From the NCBI GenBank assembly GCA_018260275.1, contig JAGLBK010000122.1, positions 1-8,118 of the forward strand: DNA of 8,118 nt, given 5' to 3'. A program made the translations under genes and the position numbers. How positions within the stretch are numbered: position 1 is the first letter of the stretch; each line of letters starts with the position of its first letter. Under the pieces are notes generated by a model. It searched no databases. It was not told the origin of the DNA and saw only the letters and a program-made list of their open reading frames with translations. Shown here piece after piece: positions 1-6,336 of this stretch. The stretch comes from Deinococcus sp. Its GTDB lineage: Bacteria > Deinococcota > Deinococci > Deinococcales > Deinococcaceae.

Positions 1-1
1 C

Positions 2-334
2 GGCCTGACCGACATTCCTGACGGGGTCAACCACATGCGCGGCACCATCGTGGTCGTCGAGCCGCTGGGCGCACAGACCGACCTGATCGTGGAAGTGGCC
101 GGGCAGTCGCTGACGGTCAAGGTAGACGGCCAGGCGCTGGTCAGCCCCGGCGACAGCATCGAGCTGGTCGTGGACCAGACCCGCCTGCACGCCTTCGACA
201 TCAGCACCGAGCAGGCCATCGACCGTGGCACCCCGACGGGCACCCGTGGTCAGGCCGACACCCTCGGTCTGGGCTACGAGTACCCCGGCCAGGCCCCGCA
301 GGCAGCCACGCCCGCCACCGTTCAGTCCTTCTGA
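2..334 (+). CDS. Sugar ABC transporter ATP-binding protein, MalK/UgpC type (C-terminal end only)
   Basis: The last 110 codons of a gene that begins left of the window; the frame is open from base 2 to a TGA at 332-334. The visible part matches the C-terminal OB-fold (TOBE) region of CUT1-family ATPases: a strand with VVVEPLGAQTDLIVEVAG, then a PGDSIELVVD turn and a LHAFD ending, as in MalK/UgpC proteins. In this family the ATPase powers import of sugars or glycerol phosphate through two separate permeases, and the C-terminal region can bind regulators. The nucleotide-binding domain is outside the window and not seen. After the OB fold there is an extra tail of roughly 35 residues rich in Gly, Thr, Ala and Pro, probably disordered. 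The call rests on this short region alone. A hairpin terminator follows about 65 bases downstream, so this is the last gene of its transcript. Confidence 0.72.
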   Translation, partial: GLTDIPDGVNHMRGTIVVVEPLGAQTDLIVEVAGQSLTVKVDGQALVSPGDSIELVVDQTRLHAFDISTEQAIDRGTPTGTRGQADTLGLGYEYPGQAPQAATPATVQSF

Positions 335-400
335 GCCAGCCCCTGATGAGTCAGGCGCGGCTCCGCTCCGGCTGCTGACCGAGTCTTAACCTTTCAATTG

Positions 401-425
401 ACCCGCTTCTTCAGAGGCGGGTTTT
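401..425 (+). terminator. Rho-independent terminator after the ATPase gene
   Basis: A 9-bp stem (401-409 with 414-422, one G-T pair) closes a TTCA tetraloop and is followed directly by a short T run. It lies 66 bases after the ATPase stop and about 100 bases before the next start, so it separates the sugar-ABC gene from the amino acid binding protein. Confidence 0.75.
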
Positions 426-440
426 CACTTGATTACTAGA

Positions 441-470
441 TTCGGCGTTAAACTGTGCCATTGCTATGAA
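441..470 (+). promoter_or_regulatory. Candidate promoter of the amino acid binding-protein gene
   Basis: A TATGAA box at 465-470 is preceded by TG one base upstream (462-463), an extended -10 layout. The -35 (TTCGGC at 441-446, 18-base spacer) is poor. A rival pair is TTGATT (429-434) with TAAACT (449-454), but its spacer is only 14 bases. The region between the terminator and 525 must hold a promoter; which box is used is a guess. Confidence 0.3.
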
Positions 471-524
471 ATCGCCCGCCGTTCTGGGTGATTCCGGCCC
501 CTAGCACCACCTTCAGGAGATGAA

Positions 525-1280
525 ATGAATAAATTACTGTTGACCGTAACCACCCTTGTTTTGCTGGGGAGCGCCGCACAGGCCCGCACCTGGGACGAGA
601 TCAAGAAATCCGGCACACTTAAAATTGCCACCGAGGGCGCGTTCAAGCCGTTCAACTACCTCGAAGGCACCAAACTCACGGGTTTTGAAGTGGACCTCGG
701 TAACGCCCTTGCCAAGCAGATGGGTGTCAAGGCGCAGTGGGTCACGCAGCCTTTCGACAACCTGCTGATCGGGCTGGGTCAGGACCGCTACGATCTGGTG
801 ATCGCCAGCCACGGCATTACGCCTGAGCGGGCCAAAGCGGTGGACTTCAGTAATCCCCACTACTGCACCGGCGGCGCGATTGTCAGTCGGCCTGGCGGCC
901 CCAAGTCGGCAGCAGACCTGAAGGGAAAAAGCGTGGCGGTGCAGGTCGGTACGTCCTACCTGCAAAACGTGAACAAGGTGCCCGGCGTGGGCAGCGTCAA
1001 GACCTTCCCCAACGACGCTGCGGCGCAGGGCGCTCTGATGGCGGGCCGGGTGGATGCCTGGGTCAGCGACCGGTTCACGGGACTGGACGCGGTCAAGGCG
1101 CAGAAGGGCAAGCTGGTGCAGGGCGACCTGCTGTTCAGCGAAAAGAACGGTATGGCCGTCAGGAAAGGTAACAGCACTTTGCTGAAGGAAGTCAACGCCG
1201 ACCTCGCCAAGGTCCAGTCCAGCGGAACCTACGCCAAGCTGAGCAATCAGTACTTCGGGCAGGACATCCGCTGCAAGTGA
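525..1280 (+). CDS. Polar amino acid ABC transporter substrate-binding protein
   Basis: A 251-residue periplasmic binding protein of the SBP_bac_3 family, which captures an amino acid outside the membrane and hands it to an ABC permease. Residues 1-20 form a signal peptide (MNK, hydrophobic core, AQA before the cut); there is no lipobox cysteine, so it should be a soluble secreted form, not a lipoprotein. The mature N-terminus carries the family opening GTLKIATEGAFKPFNY (30-45) and GFEVDLGNALAKQMG (53-67). By analogy with the family, Arg102 in ITPERAKAVDFS would bind the ligand carboxylate and Asp182 in DAWVSDR the amino group. Cys114 and Cys250 are the only cysteines and could form a disulfide. 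The start is fixed by AGGAGA at 515-520. The permease gene follows after 148 bases that contain a terminator. The exact amino acid cannot be told from sequence. Confidence 0.9.
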   Translation: MNKLLLTVTTLVLLGSAAQARTWDEIKKSGTLKIATEGAFKPFNYLEGTKLTGFEVDLGNALAKQMGVKAQWVTQPFDNLLIGLGQDRYDLVIASHGITPERAKAVDFSNPHYCTGGAIVSRPGGPKSAADLKGKSVAVQVGTSYLQNVNKVPGVGSVKTFPNDAAAQGALMAGRVDAWVSDRFTGLDAVKAQKGKLVQGDLLFSEKNGMAVRKGNSTLLKEVNADLAKVQSSGTYAKLSNQYFGQDIRCK

Positions 1281-1302
1281 TTGGCGCCTGAACAGGACAG
1301 CG

Positions 1303-1341
1303 GGACGGAGGGAGGCGGGTGCGCCCTCTGTCCGGTTTTTT
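1303..1341 (+). terminator. Hairpin with T run between binding protein and permease genes
   Basis: A 10-bp stem (1303-1312 with 1324-1333, one G-T pair) with an 11-base loop is followed by GG and six T residues. It sits 22 bases after the binding-protein stop and 88 bases before the permease start. It can end transcripts after the binding protein, or, if leaky, make the permease message scarcer than the binding-protein message. No convincing promoter was found between it and the permease. Confidence 0.75.
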
Positions 1342-1428
1342 GAGATTCAGTCATAAATCGAGACGAGGATTTTCTACTCTGGAGCGCCAGGCGTCCAGCG
1401 CAACTCTTTATTCAGGAGGCTGTTTTTA

Positions 1429-2229
1429 GTGACCACCAAAGTTCCGGCTGGACGGACATCATCCCCTGTTCCGGGGTTCGGGAGCCTGATTCTGTGGCTG
1501 CTCGGGGCCGTGCTGGCGTTTCTGGCCCTGTTTCTTGTGATTACCTTCGTTCTGCGGCAGATGCCCGACCCGATCGGCCCCCGCGCCTCCCTGTTCGTGC
1601 AGGGCGCACAGATGACCGTGCAGCTGACGGTGGTCGCCGGACTGATCGGGCTGGTGGTCGGGGTGATCGCGGGGATTATGAAGACCAGTGAAACCCTGTT
1701 CGTGCGGGCGCCCGCCAGCTTTTTTATCTGGCTGATCCGGGGCACGCCGCTGCTGGTGCAGATTCTGTTCGTGTACAACGCGCTGCCGCCGCTGCTGCAA
1801 AGCGCCGGGATCAAGCTGGAACTCAACGAATTCTGGTCGGCGGTGATCGCGCTCGCGCTCAACGTCGGGGCGTACAACGCCGAAGTCATCCGCGCCGGAA
1901 TTCAGGCCATACCGCGTGGGCAGACCGAAGCGGCCCGCAGCCTGGGCCTCAGCGGGGCGCAGACCATGCGCACGGTCGTGCTGCCACAGGCCCTGCGCGT
2001 GGTGGTGCCGCCGCTGGTCAACAACCTCGTGGCGCTGCTCAAGGATTCCTCGCTGGCGTCCAGCATCGCCCTGCTCGAACTGACGCTGGCCGGGTCGCGG
2101 GTCAGCAGCGAGAGCTTCCAGCCCATTCCGGTGCTCACGACAGTCGCCGTGGTTTACCTGGCCCTGACCACCGTGATGACCCTGTTCACCGACCAGATGG
2201 AAAAACGCGTCAAGATCGCCACCCGCTGA
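1429..2229 (+). CDS. Amino acid ABC transporter permease, HisM/GlnP type
   Basis: A 266-residue inner-membrane subunit that forms the channel for the amino acid delivered by the upstream binding protein. Residues 17-43 are the first membrane helix. The family block WLIRGTPLLVQILFVYNALP (101-120) follows, then the EAA coupling loop starting EAARSLGLSGAQTMR at 167, which docks on the ATPase, and KDSSLASSIALLELT (205-219) near the C-terminus. Five membrane segments are plausible. Translation starts at GTG, fixed by a strong AGGAGG at 1414-1419 with 9-base spacing. A single permease gene implies a homodimer or a partner encoded elsewhere. No GlnQ/HisP-type ATPase follows: the next element is a terminator and then a gene on the other strand. 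The ATPase must be supplied from elsewhere in the genome. Confidence 0.92.
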   Translation: MTTKVPAGRTSSPVPGFGSLILWLLGAVLAFLALFLVITFVLRQMPDPIGPRASLFVQGAQMTVQLTVVAGLIGLVVGVIAGIMKTSETLFVRAPASFFIWLIRGTPLLVQILFVYNALPPLLQSAGIKLELNEFWSAVIALALNVGAYNAEVIRAGIQAIPRGQTEAARSLGLSGAQTMRTVVLPQALRVVVPPLVNNLVALLKDSSLASSIALLELTLAGSRVSSESFQPIPVLTTVAVVYLALTTVMTLFTDQMEKRVKIATR

Positions 2230-2252
2230 CCTGCTGAGTTTCCAAAAGCCAT

Positions 2253-2290
2253 AAAAGGCCCCGCCATACTGCTTGCTGGCGGGGCCTTTT
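2253..2290. terminator. Bidirectional Rho-independent terminator
   Basis: A perfect 14-bp inverted repeat (2253-2266 with 2277-2290) begins with AAAA and ends with TTTT, with a 10-base loop. It lies between two convergent genes, 23 bases after the permease stop and 10 bases from the lysJ stop, and has the A and T runs needed to work in both directions. Confidence 0.95.
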
Positions 2291-2300
2291 GCGTTGACGG

Positions 2301-3560
<1,260 letters not shown>

Positions 3561-3566
3561 GCTGCC

Positions 3567-3572
3567 AGTCTA
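3567..3572 (-). promoter_or_regulatory. Candidate -10 box of leaderless lysJ
   Basis: On the minus strand TAGACT is followed by six bases and then the lysJ ATG, so transcription would start at or next to the start codon. No ribosome-binding sequence is present upstream. No good -35 sits at normal spacing. This TANNNT arrangement is known for leaderless genes in Deinococcus. Confidence 0.45.
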
Positions 3573-3642
3573 GGCGGCGGCGCGGCGTGGCGTAACCCCC
3601 TTGACTGACGAATGTAGACAGTGGTTTATGTCAAAAACAGAT

Positions 3643-4509
3643 TCAGGCTGACTGTGCCCGCTTAGGCAGGTTCAGCAGCAGCAGCCCCGTCAGCGTGACT
3701 GCCACGCCCACTAGCGCCGTCCAGCCAACGTGCTCGCCCGCCAGAAAGCCCCAGAACATGCCCCAGATGGGCAAAATGTAGGTCACGGCATTGACCTGTG
3801 TGGCCGAAATCTGCGCCAGCAGGCCGTAGAACACCAGGTAAGCCAGCCCACTGCCGAACACGCCCAGCACCGCCACCGAGCCGAGCGCCTGGGCCGTGAC
3901 GCCGTACGGGTGCGGCCCGAACACCGCCAGCGGCAAGAGCCAGAGAGAGGCGAAGACCATCTGCGAGGCCGCGATGCTCAGGGGCGTCAGGCCCGCAATC
4001 TTACGCTTGGCGATGGTGCTGCCCACGCCGTAGCTCAGCGCCGCTACCAGGATGGTCAGCACGCCCGCCAGCGACGCCTGCCCCCCACTCAGACCGCCCG
4101 AAACGGTCAGGGCCACGCCGCCCAGCCCGATCAGCACGCCCAGCACCATTTGCCATTGCAGACGCGTATCACGCAGACCTGCCGCGATCAGCAGGGTAAA
4201 CAGTGGCGTGGTGGCATTCAGGATGCTGGCGATGTTGCTGGAAACCGTCTGCTCGCCCAGCGCAAAACACAGCCAGGGCAGGGCATTGCTGAAAAAGGCG
4301 ACCACCAGCAGCATCGGCCAGTGCTGCCGCGCCGGAAGCCGCTGCTTTTGCACGCCTAGCGTAAGCAGCAAAACCAGCCCGCCAAATACCGAGCGCAAAA
4401 AGGCGATCCAGAACGGCGGAAAGGCATGCCCCGCCCATTTGATCATCAAAAAGGACACGCCCCAGAACGCCGAGAGCAGGAACAGTTGAAAGAAGTCGCG
4501 GCTGGTCAT
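3643..4509 (-). CDS. DMT-family exporter with two EamA domains
   Basis: A 288-residue inner-membrane protein with about ten hydrophobic segments arranged as two EamA repeats. Each repeat ends in the typical pattern: SSNIASILNATTPLFTLLIA near 90-109, and SATQVNAVTYILPIWGMFWG (225-244) followed by GEHVGWTALVGVAVTLTG. Members of this superfamily move amino acids, purines, drugs and other metabolites, mostly outward; the substrate here is unknown. The first residues (TSRDFFQLFLLSAFWGVSFLM) are the usual family N-terminus, so the ATG at 4509 is chosen. The frame stays open upstream, but that extension overlaps the lysE coding region and looks nothing like the family. It is the last gene of the operon led by the acetyltransferase, 43 bases beyond lysE, and its ATG overlaps the TGA of a 15-codon ORF in the gap. 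Confidence 0.9.
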   Translation of the reverse strand: MTSRDFFQLFLLSAFWGVSFLMIKWAGHAFPPFWIAFLRSVFGGLVLLLTLGVQKQRLPARQHWPMLLVVAFFSNALPWLCFALGEQTVSSNIASILNATTPLFTLLIAAGLRDTRLQWQMVLGVLIGLGGVALTVSGGLSGGQASLAGVLTILVAALSYGVGSTIAKRKIAGLTPLSIAASQMVFASLWLLPLAVFGPHPYGVTAQALGSVAVLGVFGSGLAYLVFYGLLAQISATQVNAVTYILPIWGMFWGFLAGEHVGWTALVGVAVTLTGLLLLNLPKRAQSA

Positions 4510-4553
4510 GGGCGTTCCAGTGTAAGGCTGGGGAGCAGCTCCGGGCGGGGCAT
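4506..4553 (-). CDS. Possible 15-codon mini-cistron linking lysE and the DMT gene
   Basis: On the minus strand the lysE stop reads TGATG, so an ATG begins on the last base of the stop codon. That ATG opens a 15-codon frame (beginning MPRPELLPS) whose TGA overlaps the ATG of the DMT gene as ATGA. The ORF fills the whole intergenic gap and would let ribosomes pass from lysE to the DMT gene without dissociating. Nothing suggests that the peptide itself has a function. The double overlap could be chance. Confidence 0.3.
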   Translation of the reverse strand: MPRPELLPSLTLERP

Positions 4554-5218
4554 CAGCGCAGGGCTTCCCAGCCCGTCCAGAGGACAGCCAGCGCAATGGA
4601 AGCGGCGTAGACCAGCCGCAGCTGCCGGGCTTGCAGCCAGCGCCCGGCCCCCGCCGAAGCGCCCGCCCACAGCGCAAAGGCCAGCATATAGGTCAGCACG
4701 ATCACCAGCGCCACCAGCACGACGTACACCGGGGTCTGGGTGCCCCTGGCAAACTGGGCCAGCGTCAGCGCCACGATCAGGTACGCCTTGGGATTGAGCA
4801 GCAGCACGAGCGCTCCGGACACTATGCCGGGCAGCGAGCGCCCCTCTTCAGCCTGCGACACGCCGGTCTGTGAAGTCGGGGGCTGGGAGATTTGGGTCTG
4901 TGCCGGATCAGATGGGGCCGGGTTAGAGGGGATATAATCGCTTCTCAGAAAGCTCCAGGCCAGCCATAGCATGTACGCCGCGCCCGCCAGTTGCATAGGG
5001 CGCATCACCTCGGGCCGCCCGAACACGGCGGTGTTCAGCCCCAGGCCCACCAGCAGGGTCAGAGCAAACGCTCCCGCCAGATAACCCAGCAGCGGCCACA
5101 CGGCCAGCCGCAGCCCGAAGCGCCCGGCCAGCGAGGCGAAATACAGGTTGGCCGGGCCAGGCGAGAGCTGAAGCGGCAACAGGAACAGGGTCAGCGCCAC
5201 CAGCGTTGCGAGGCTCAC
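4553..5218 (-). CDS. LysE/RhtB-family amino acid exporter
   Basis: A 221-residue inner-membrane translocator of the LysE superfamily, which exports amino acids and related compounds using the proton gradient. The N-terminal signature SPGPAN is at 19-24 and the central LNPKAYL motif at 141-147; about six hydrophobic segments are present. The start is taken as the GTG at 5218-5216, which shares GTGA with the stop of the upstream flavoprotein gene and has GAGGAG eight bases before it. A second GTG nine bases upstream would have its ribosome site inside the start codon. Odd feature: the loop between the halves (about residues 93-129) carries some 35 residues rich in Ser, Pro, Gln and Thr, longer and of lower complexity than usual. 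It is the third full gene of the operon. Substrate unknown. Confidence 0.88.
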   Translation of the reverse strand: MSLATLVALTLFLLPLQLSPGPANLYFASLAGRFGLRLAVWPLLGYLAGAFALTLLVGLGLNTAVFGRPEVMRPMQLAGAAYMLWLAWSFLRSDYIPSNPAPSDPAQTQISQPPTSQTGVSQAEEGRSLPGIVSGALVLLLNPKAYLIVALTLAQFARGTQTPVYVVLVALVIVLTYMLAFALWAGASAGAGRWLQARQLRLVYAASIALAVLWTGWEALR

Positions 5219-5802
5219 CGAAACCACTCCTCGCTTAGTGCAGGCCAGTCCTCCTCCTGAATGGCCCGTTCGGCCCAGTTTTCCTTGCCACTCCAGCGCT
5301 CGATGGGCAGCGAATAGACCGAGGTGTGCTTCAGGTCTTCGTCGGAGATCGGGCGGGTGGTTTCGCCCACCTTCAGACCGGGAAACACCCGCTCGGACAG
5401 AGTAGTCAACGCCTCGCGGGCGGCTTCTGCGGTCAACATCTGCGCGGTGCCGAAGACGATCACACTGCGGTACTGCACAGTCAGTTCCAGCGGGGTGTTG
5501 CTGGGCAGGAATTTCCCAATTTCCGAGACTTCCAGGGTAGTGGCGTGGCCCTGCGCGGTATTGGCCCGCAAGCGCCCCACGATATTGGTGTGGTAGACGA
5601 TGTCGTTGTGTTGCGGGCGGTAGGCGTAGGCCAGCGGGTTGATGAAGGGAAAGGCCTGCCCGTCCTCACCCTGCCAGATGGTCGCCACGCGGGCAATACG
5701 GCCCCGCAACAGCAGCTCACGAATCCAGTCGTCAGGGCGGCGGTTCTTGGGACGGCGGCTGAGACTGGGATCGCGCTTTTTGGGATCGTAAATGTCGGTC
5801 AC
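5215..5802 (-). CDS. PNPOx-like split-barrel flavin-binding protein
   Basis: A 195-residue cytoplasmic protein of the pyridoxamine 5'-phosphate oxidase-like superfamily (Pyridox_ox_2/NimA type), whose members bind FMN or another flavin and reduce or oxidise small molecules; true PNPOx activity is not implied. Evidence: the strand FINPLAYAYRPQHNDIVYHT (53-72), the HTNIVGRLRANT phosphate-loop region (71-82), YRSVIVFGTA (111-120), the typical post-barrel helix TAEAAREALTTLSERVFPG, and the family ending YSLPIERWSGKENWA (163-177). The GTG at 5802 is chosen because it shares GTGA with the acetyltransferase stop and has GAGAAG eight bases before it. The frame runs much further upstream, but that part overlaps the acetyltransferase and lacks family similarity. 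It sits between the acetyltransferase and lysE and is coupled to both by 4-base overlaps. The enzyme's substrate is unknown. Confidence 0.86.
   Translation of the reverse strand: MTDIYDPKKRDPSLSRRPKNRRPDDWIRELLLRGRIARVATIWQGEDGQAFPFINPLAYAYRPQHNDIVYHTNIVGRLRANTAQGHATTLEVSEIGKFLPSNTPLELTVQYRSVIVFGTAQMLTAEAAREALTTLSERVFPGLKVGETTRPISDEDLKHTSVYSLPIERWSGKENWAERAIQEEDWPALSEEWFR
5227..5232 (-). promoter_or_regulatory. Ribosome-binding site that sets the lysE start
   Basis: GAGGAG on the minus strand lies inside the end of the flavoprotein gene, eight bases before the GTG at 5218. It favours that start over the GTG at 5227, which directly abuts the site. Confidence 0.65.
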
Positions 5803-6245
5803 GACAGTTTCTTCTCGAAGTGGTGGCAGGTGATGTTCATGCCGTGCTTGAGGTACTGGCGGTGGGCCGTAAACCGCGCCTCCGACACGCCCGAATCGAG
5901 GTGCACAGCGGCGCAGCCCAGGCGCAGGGCCTCGGCGTCCAGCCATTCCAGCAGCGCTCTGGCATGACCCTGGCCGCGTGCTGCGGGCAGCGTCGAAAGG
6001 TCGTCCACGTAGATGATTTTTCCGGCGTAGAGCATGTGCATCACGCGGTAACCGGCGACGCACTCGGCTTCCTCGCGGCCCGGCACGAACACGCCGACCA
6101 GCCGGTACTGCTCGTTCTCGATCTCTTGCAAGTACGCCTGAAAGGTCGCGGCGTCGGCCAGCGCCGGGGCACTGGGGCGCAGTTCACGTAGGGCGGGCAG
6201 GGCCAGGGCGCACTGCTCGGGGGCAACCGGGCGAATCTCGCTCAT
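5799..6245 (-). CDS. GNAT-family N-acetyltransferase
   Basis: A 148-residue cytoplasmic acetyltransferase that would transfer acetyl from acetyl-CoA to an amine. The fold reads in order: an N-terminal helix region (6-40), a strand pair YRLVGVFVPG and ECVAGYRVMHMLYAGKIIYVD, motif A with the pyrophosphate-binding loop Arg90-Gly-Gln-Gly-His-Ala95 and helix ALLEWLDAEALRLG, motif B strand AVHLDSGV, and the C-terminal helix HRQYLKHGM (128-136). Histidines at 128, 134, 141 and 142 are a noticeable cluster near the acceptor side. The ATG at 6245 has no clear Shine-Dalgarno but overlaps the TGA of a 24-codon ORF as ATGA. It is the first full gene of an operon divergent from the MocR regulator. A small-amine or amino acid acceptor would fit the neighbours, but this is inference. 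Confidence 0.85.
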   Translation of the reverse strand: MSEIRPVAPEQCALALPALRELRPSAPALADAATFQAYLQEIENEQYRLVGVFVPGREEAECVAGYRVMHMLYAGKIIYVDDLSTLPAARGQGHARALLEWLDAEALRLGCAAVHLDSGVSEARFTAHRQYLKHGMNITCHHFEKKLS

Positions 6246-6316
6246 TGCGCTTGCCCCAAGGTGGTCCTGGTGGGGGAGACGTTGGCTTCGATCACGTCGT
6301 CGGTAAGTCGCTGCAT
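6242..6316 (-). CDS. Possible leaderless 24-codon ORF at the head of the operon
   Basis: An ATG at 6316 opens a 24-codon frame (beginning MQRLTDDVIEANVS) that ends in a TGA sharing ATGA with the acetyltransferase start. A TATCTT box ends exactly six bases before this ATG, the spacing of Deinococcus leaderless genes, and no ribosome site is visible for the acetyltransferase itself. The ORF could therefore deliver ribosomes to the operon by coupling. The peptide matches no family I know, and it could equally be a 5' leader read by chance in frame. Confidence 0.38.
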   Translation of the reverse strand: MQRLTDDVIEANVSPTRTTLGQAQ

Positions 6317-6321
6317 AGGGT

Positions 6322-6328
6322 TAAGATA
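6322..6328. promoter_or_regulatory. Overlapping divergent -10 boxes for mocR and the operon
   Basis: The plus strand has TAAGAT at 6322-6327, nine bases before the MocR ATG. The minus strand has TATCTT at 6328-6323, six bases before the 24-codon ORF. The boxes share five base pairs, so polymerase probably cannot serve both at once, and a regulator bound here would affect both directions. No convincing -35 is seen on either side. MocR proteins commonly control the divergent neighbour and themselves. Confidence 0.45.
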
Positions 6329-6336
6329 GCTGGTAA

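Noticed and set aside
342..355. Small palindrome CCTGATGAGTCAGG after the ATPase stop
   Set aside because: A 5-bp stem without a T run; the real terminator is at 401-425, and a chance palindrome is likely.
3629..3634. Perfect TTGACA -35 on the minus strand upstream of lysJ
   Set aside because: No acceptable -10 lies 16-18 bases downstream; the nearest candidate TACATT is only 12 bases away.
4510..4677. N-terminal extension of the DMT gene to 4677
   Set aside because: The extra 56 residues are Arg-, Gly- and Pro-rich, overlap the lysE coding region and precede a start that gives the normal family N-terminus.
5803..6063. N-terminal extension of the flavoprotein gene to 6063
   Set aside because: It is an out-of-frame reading of the acetyltransferase gene; the GTG at 5802 with a 4-base overlap and ribosome site gives a normal-length family protein.
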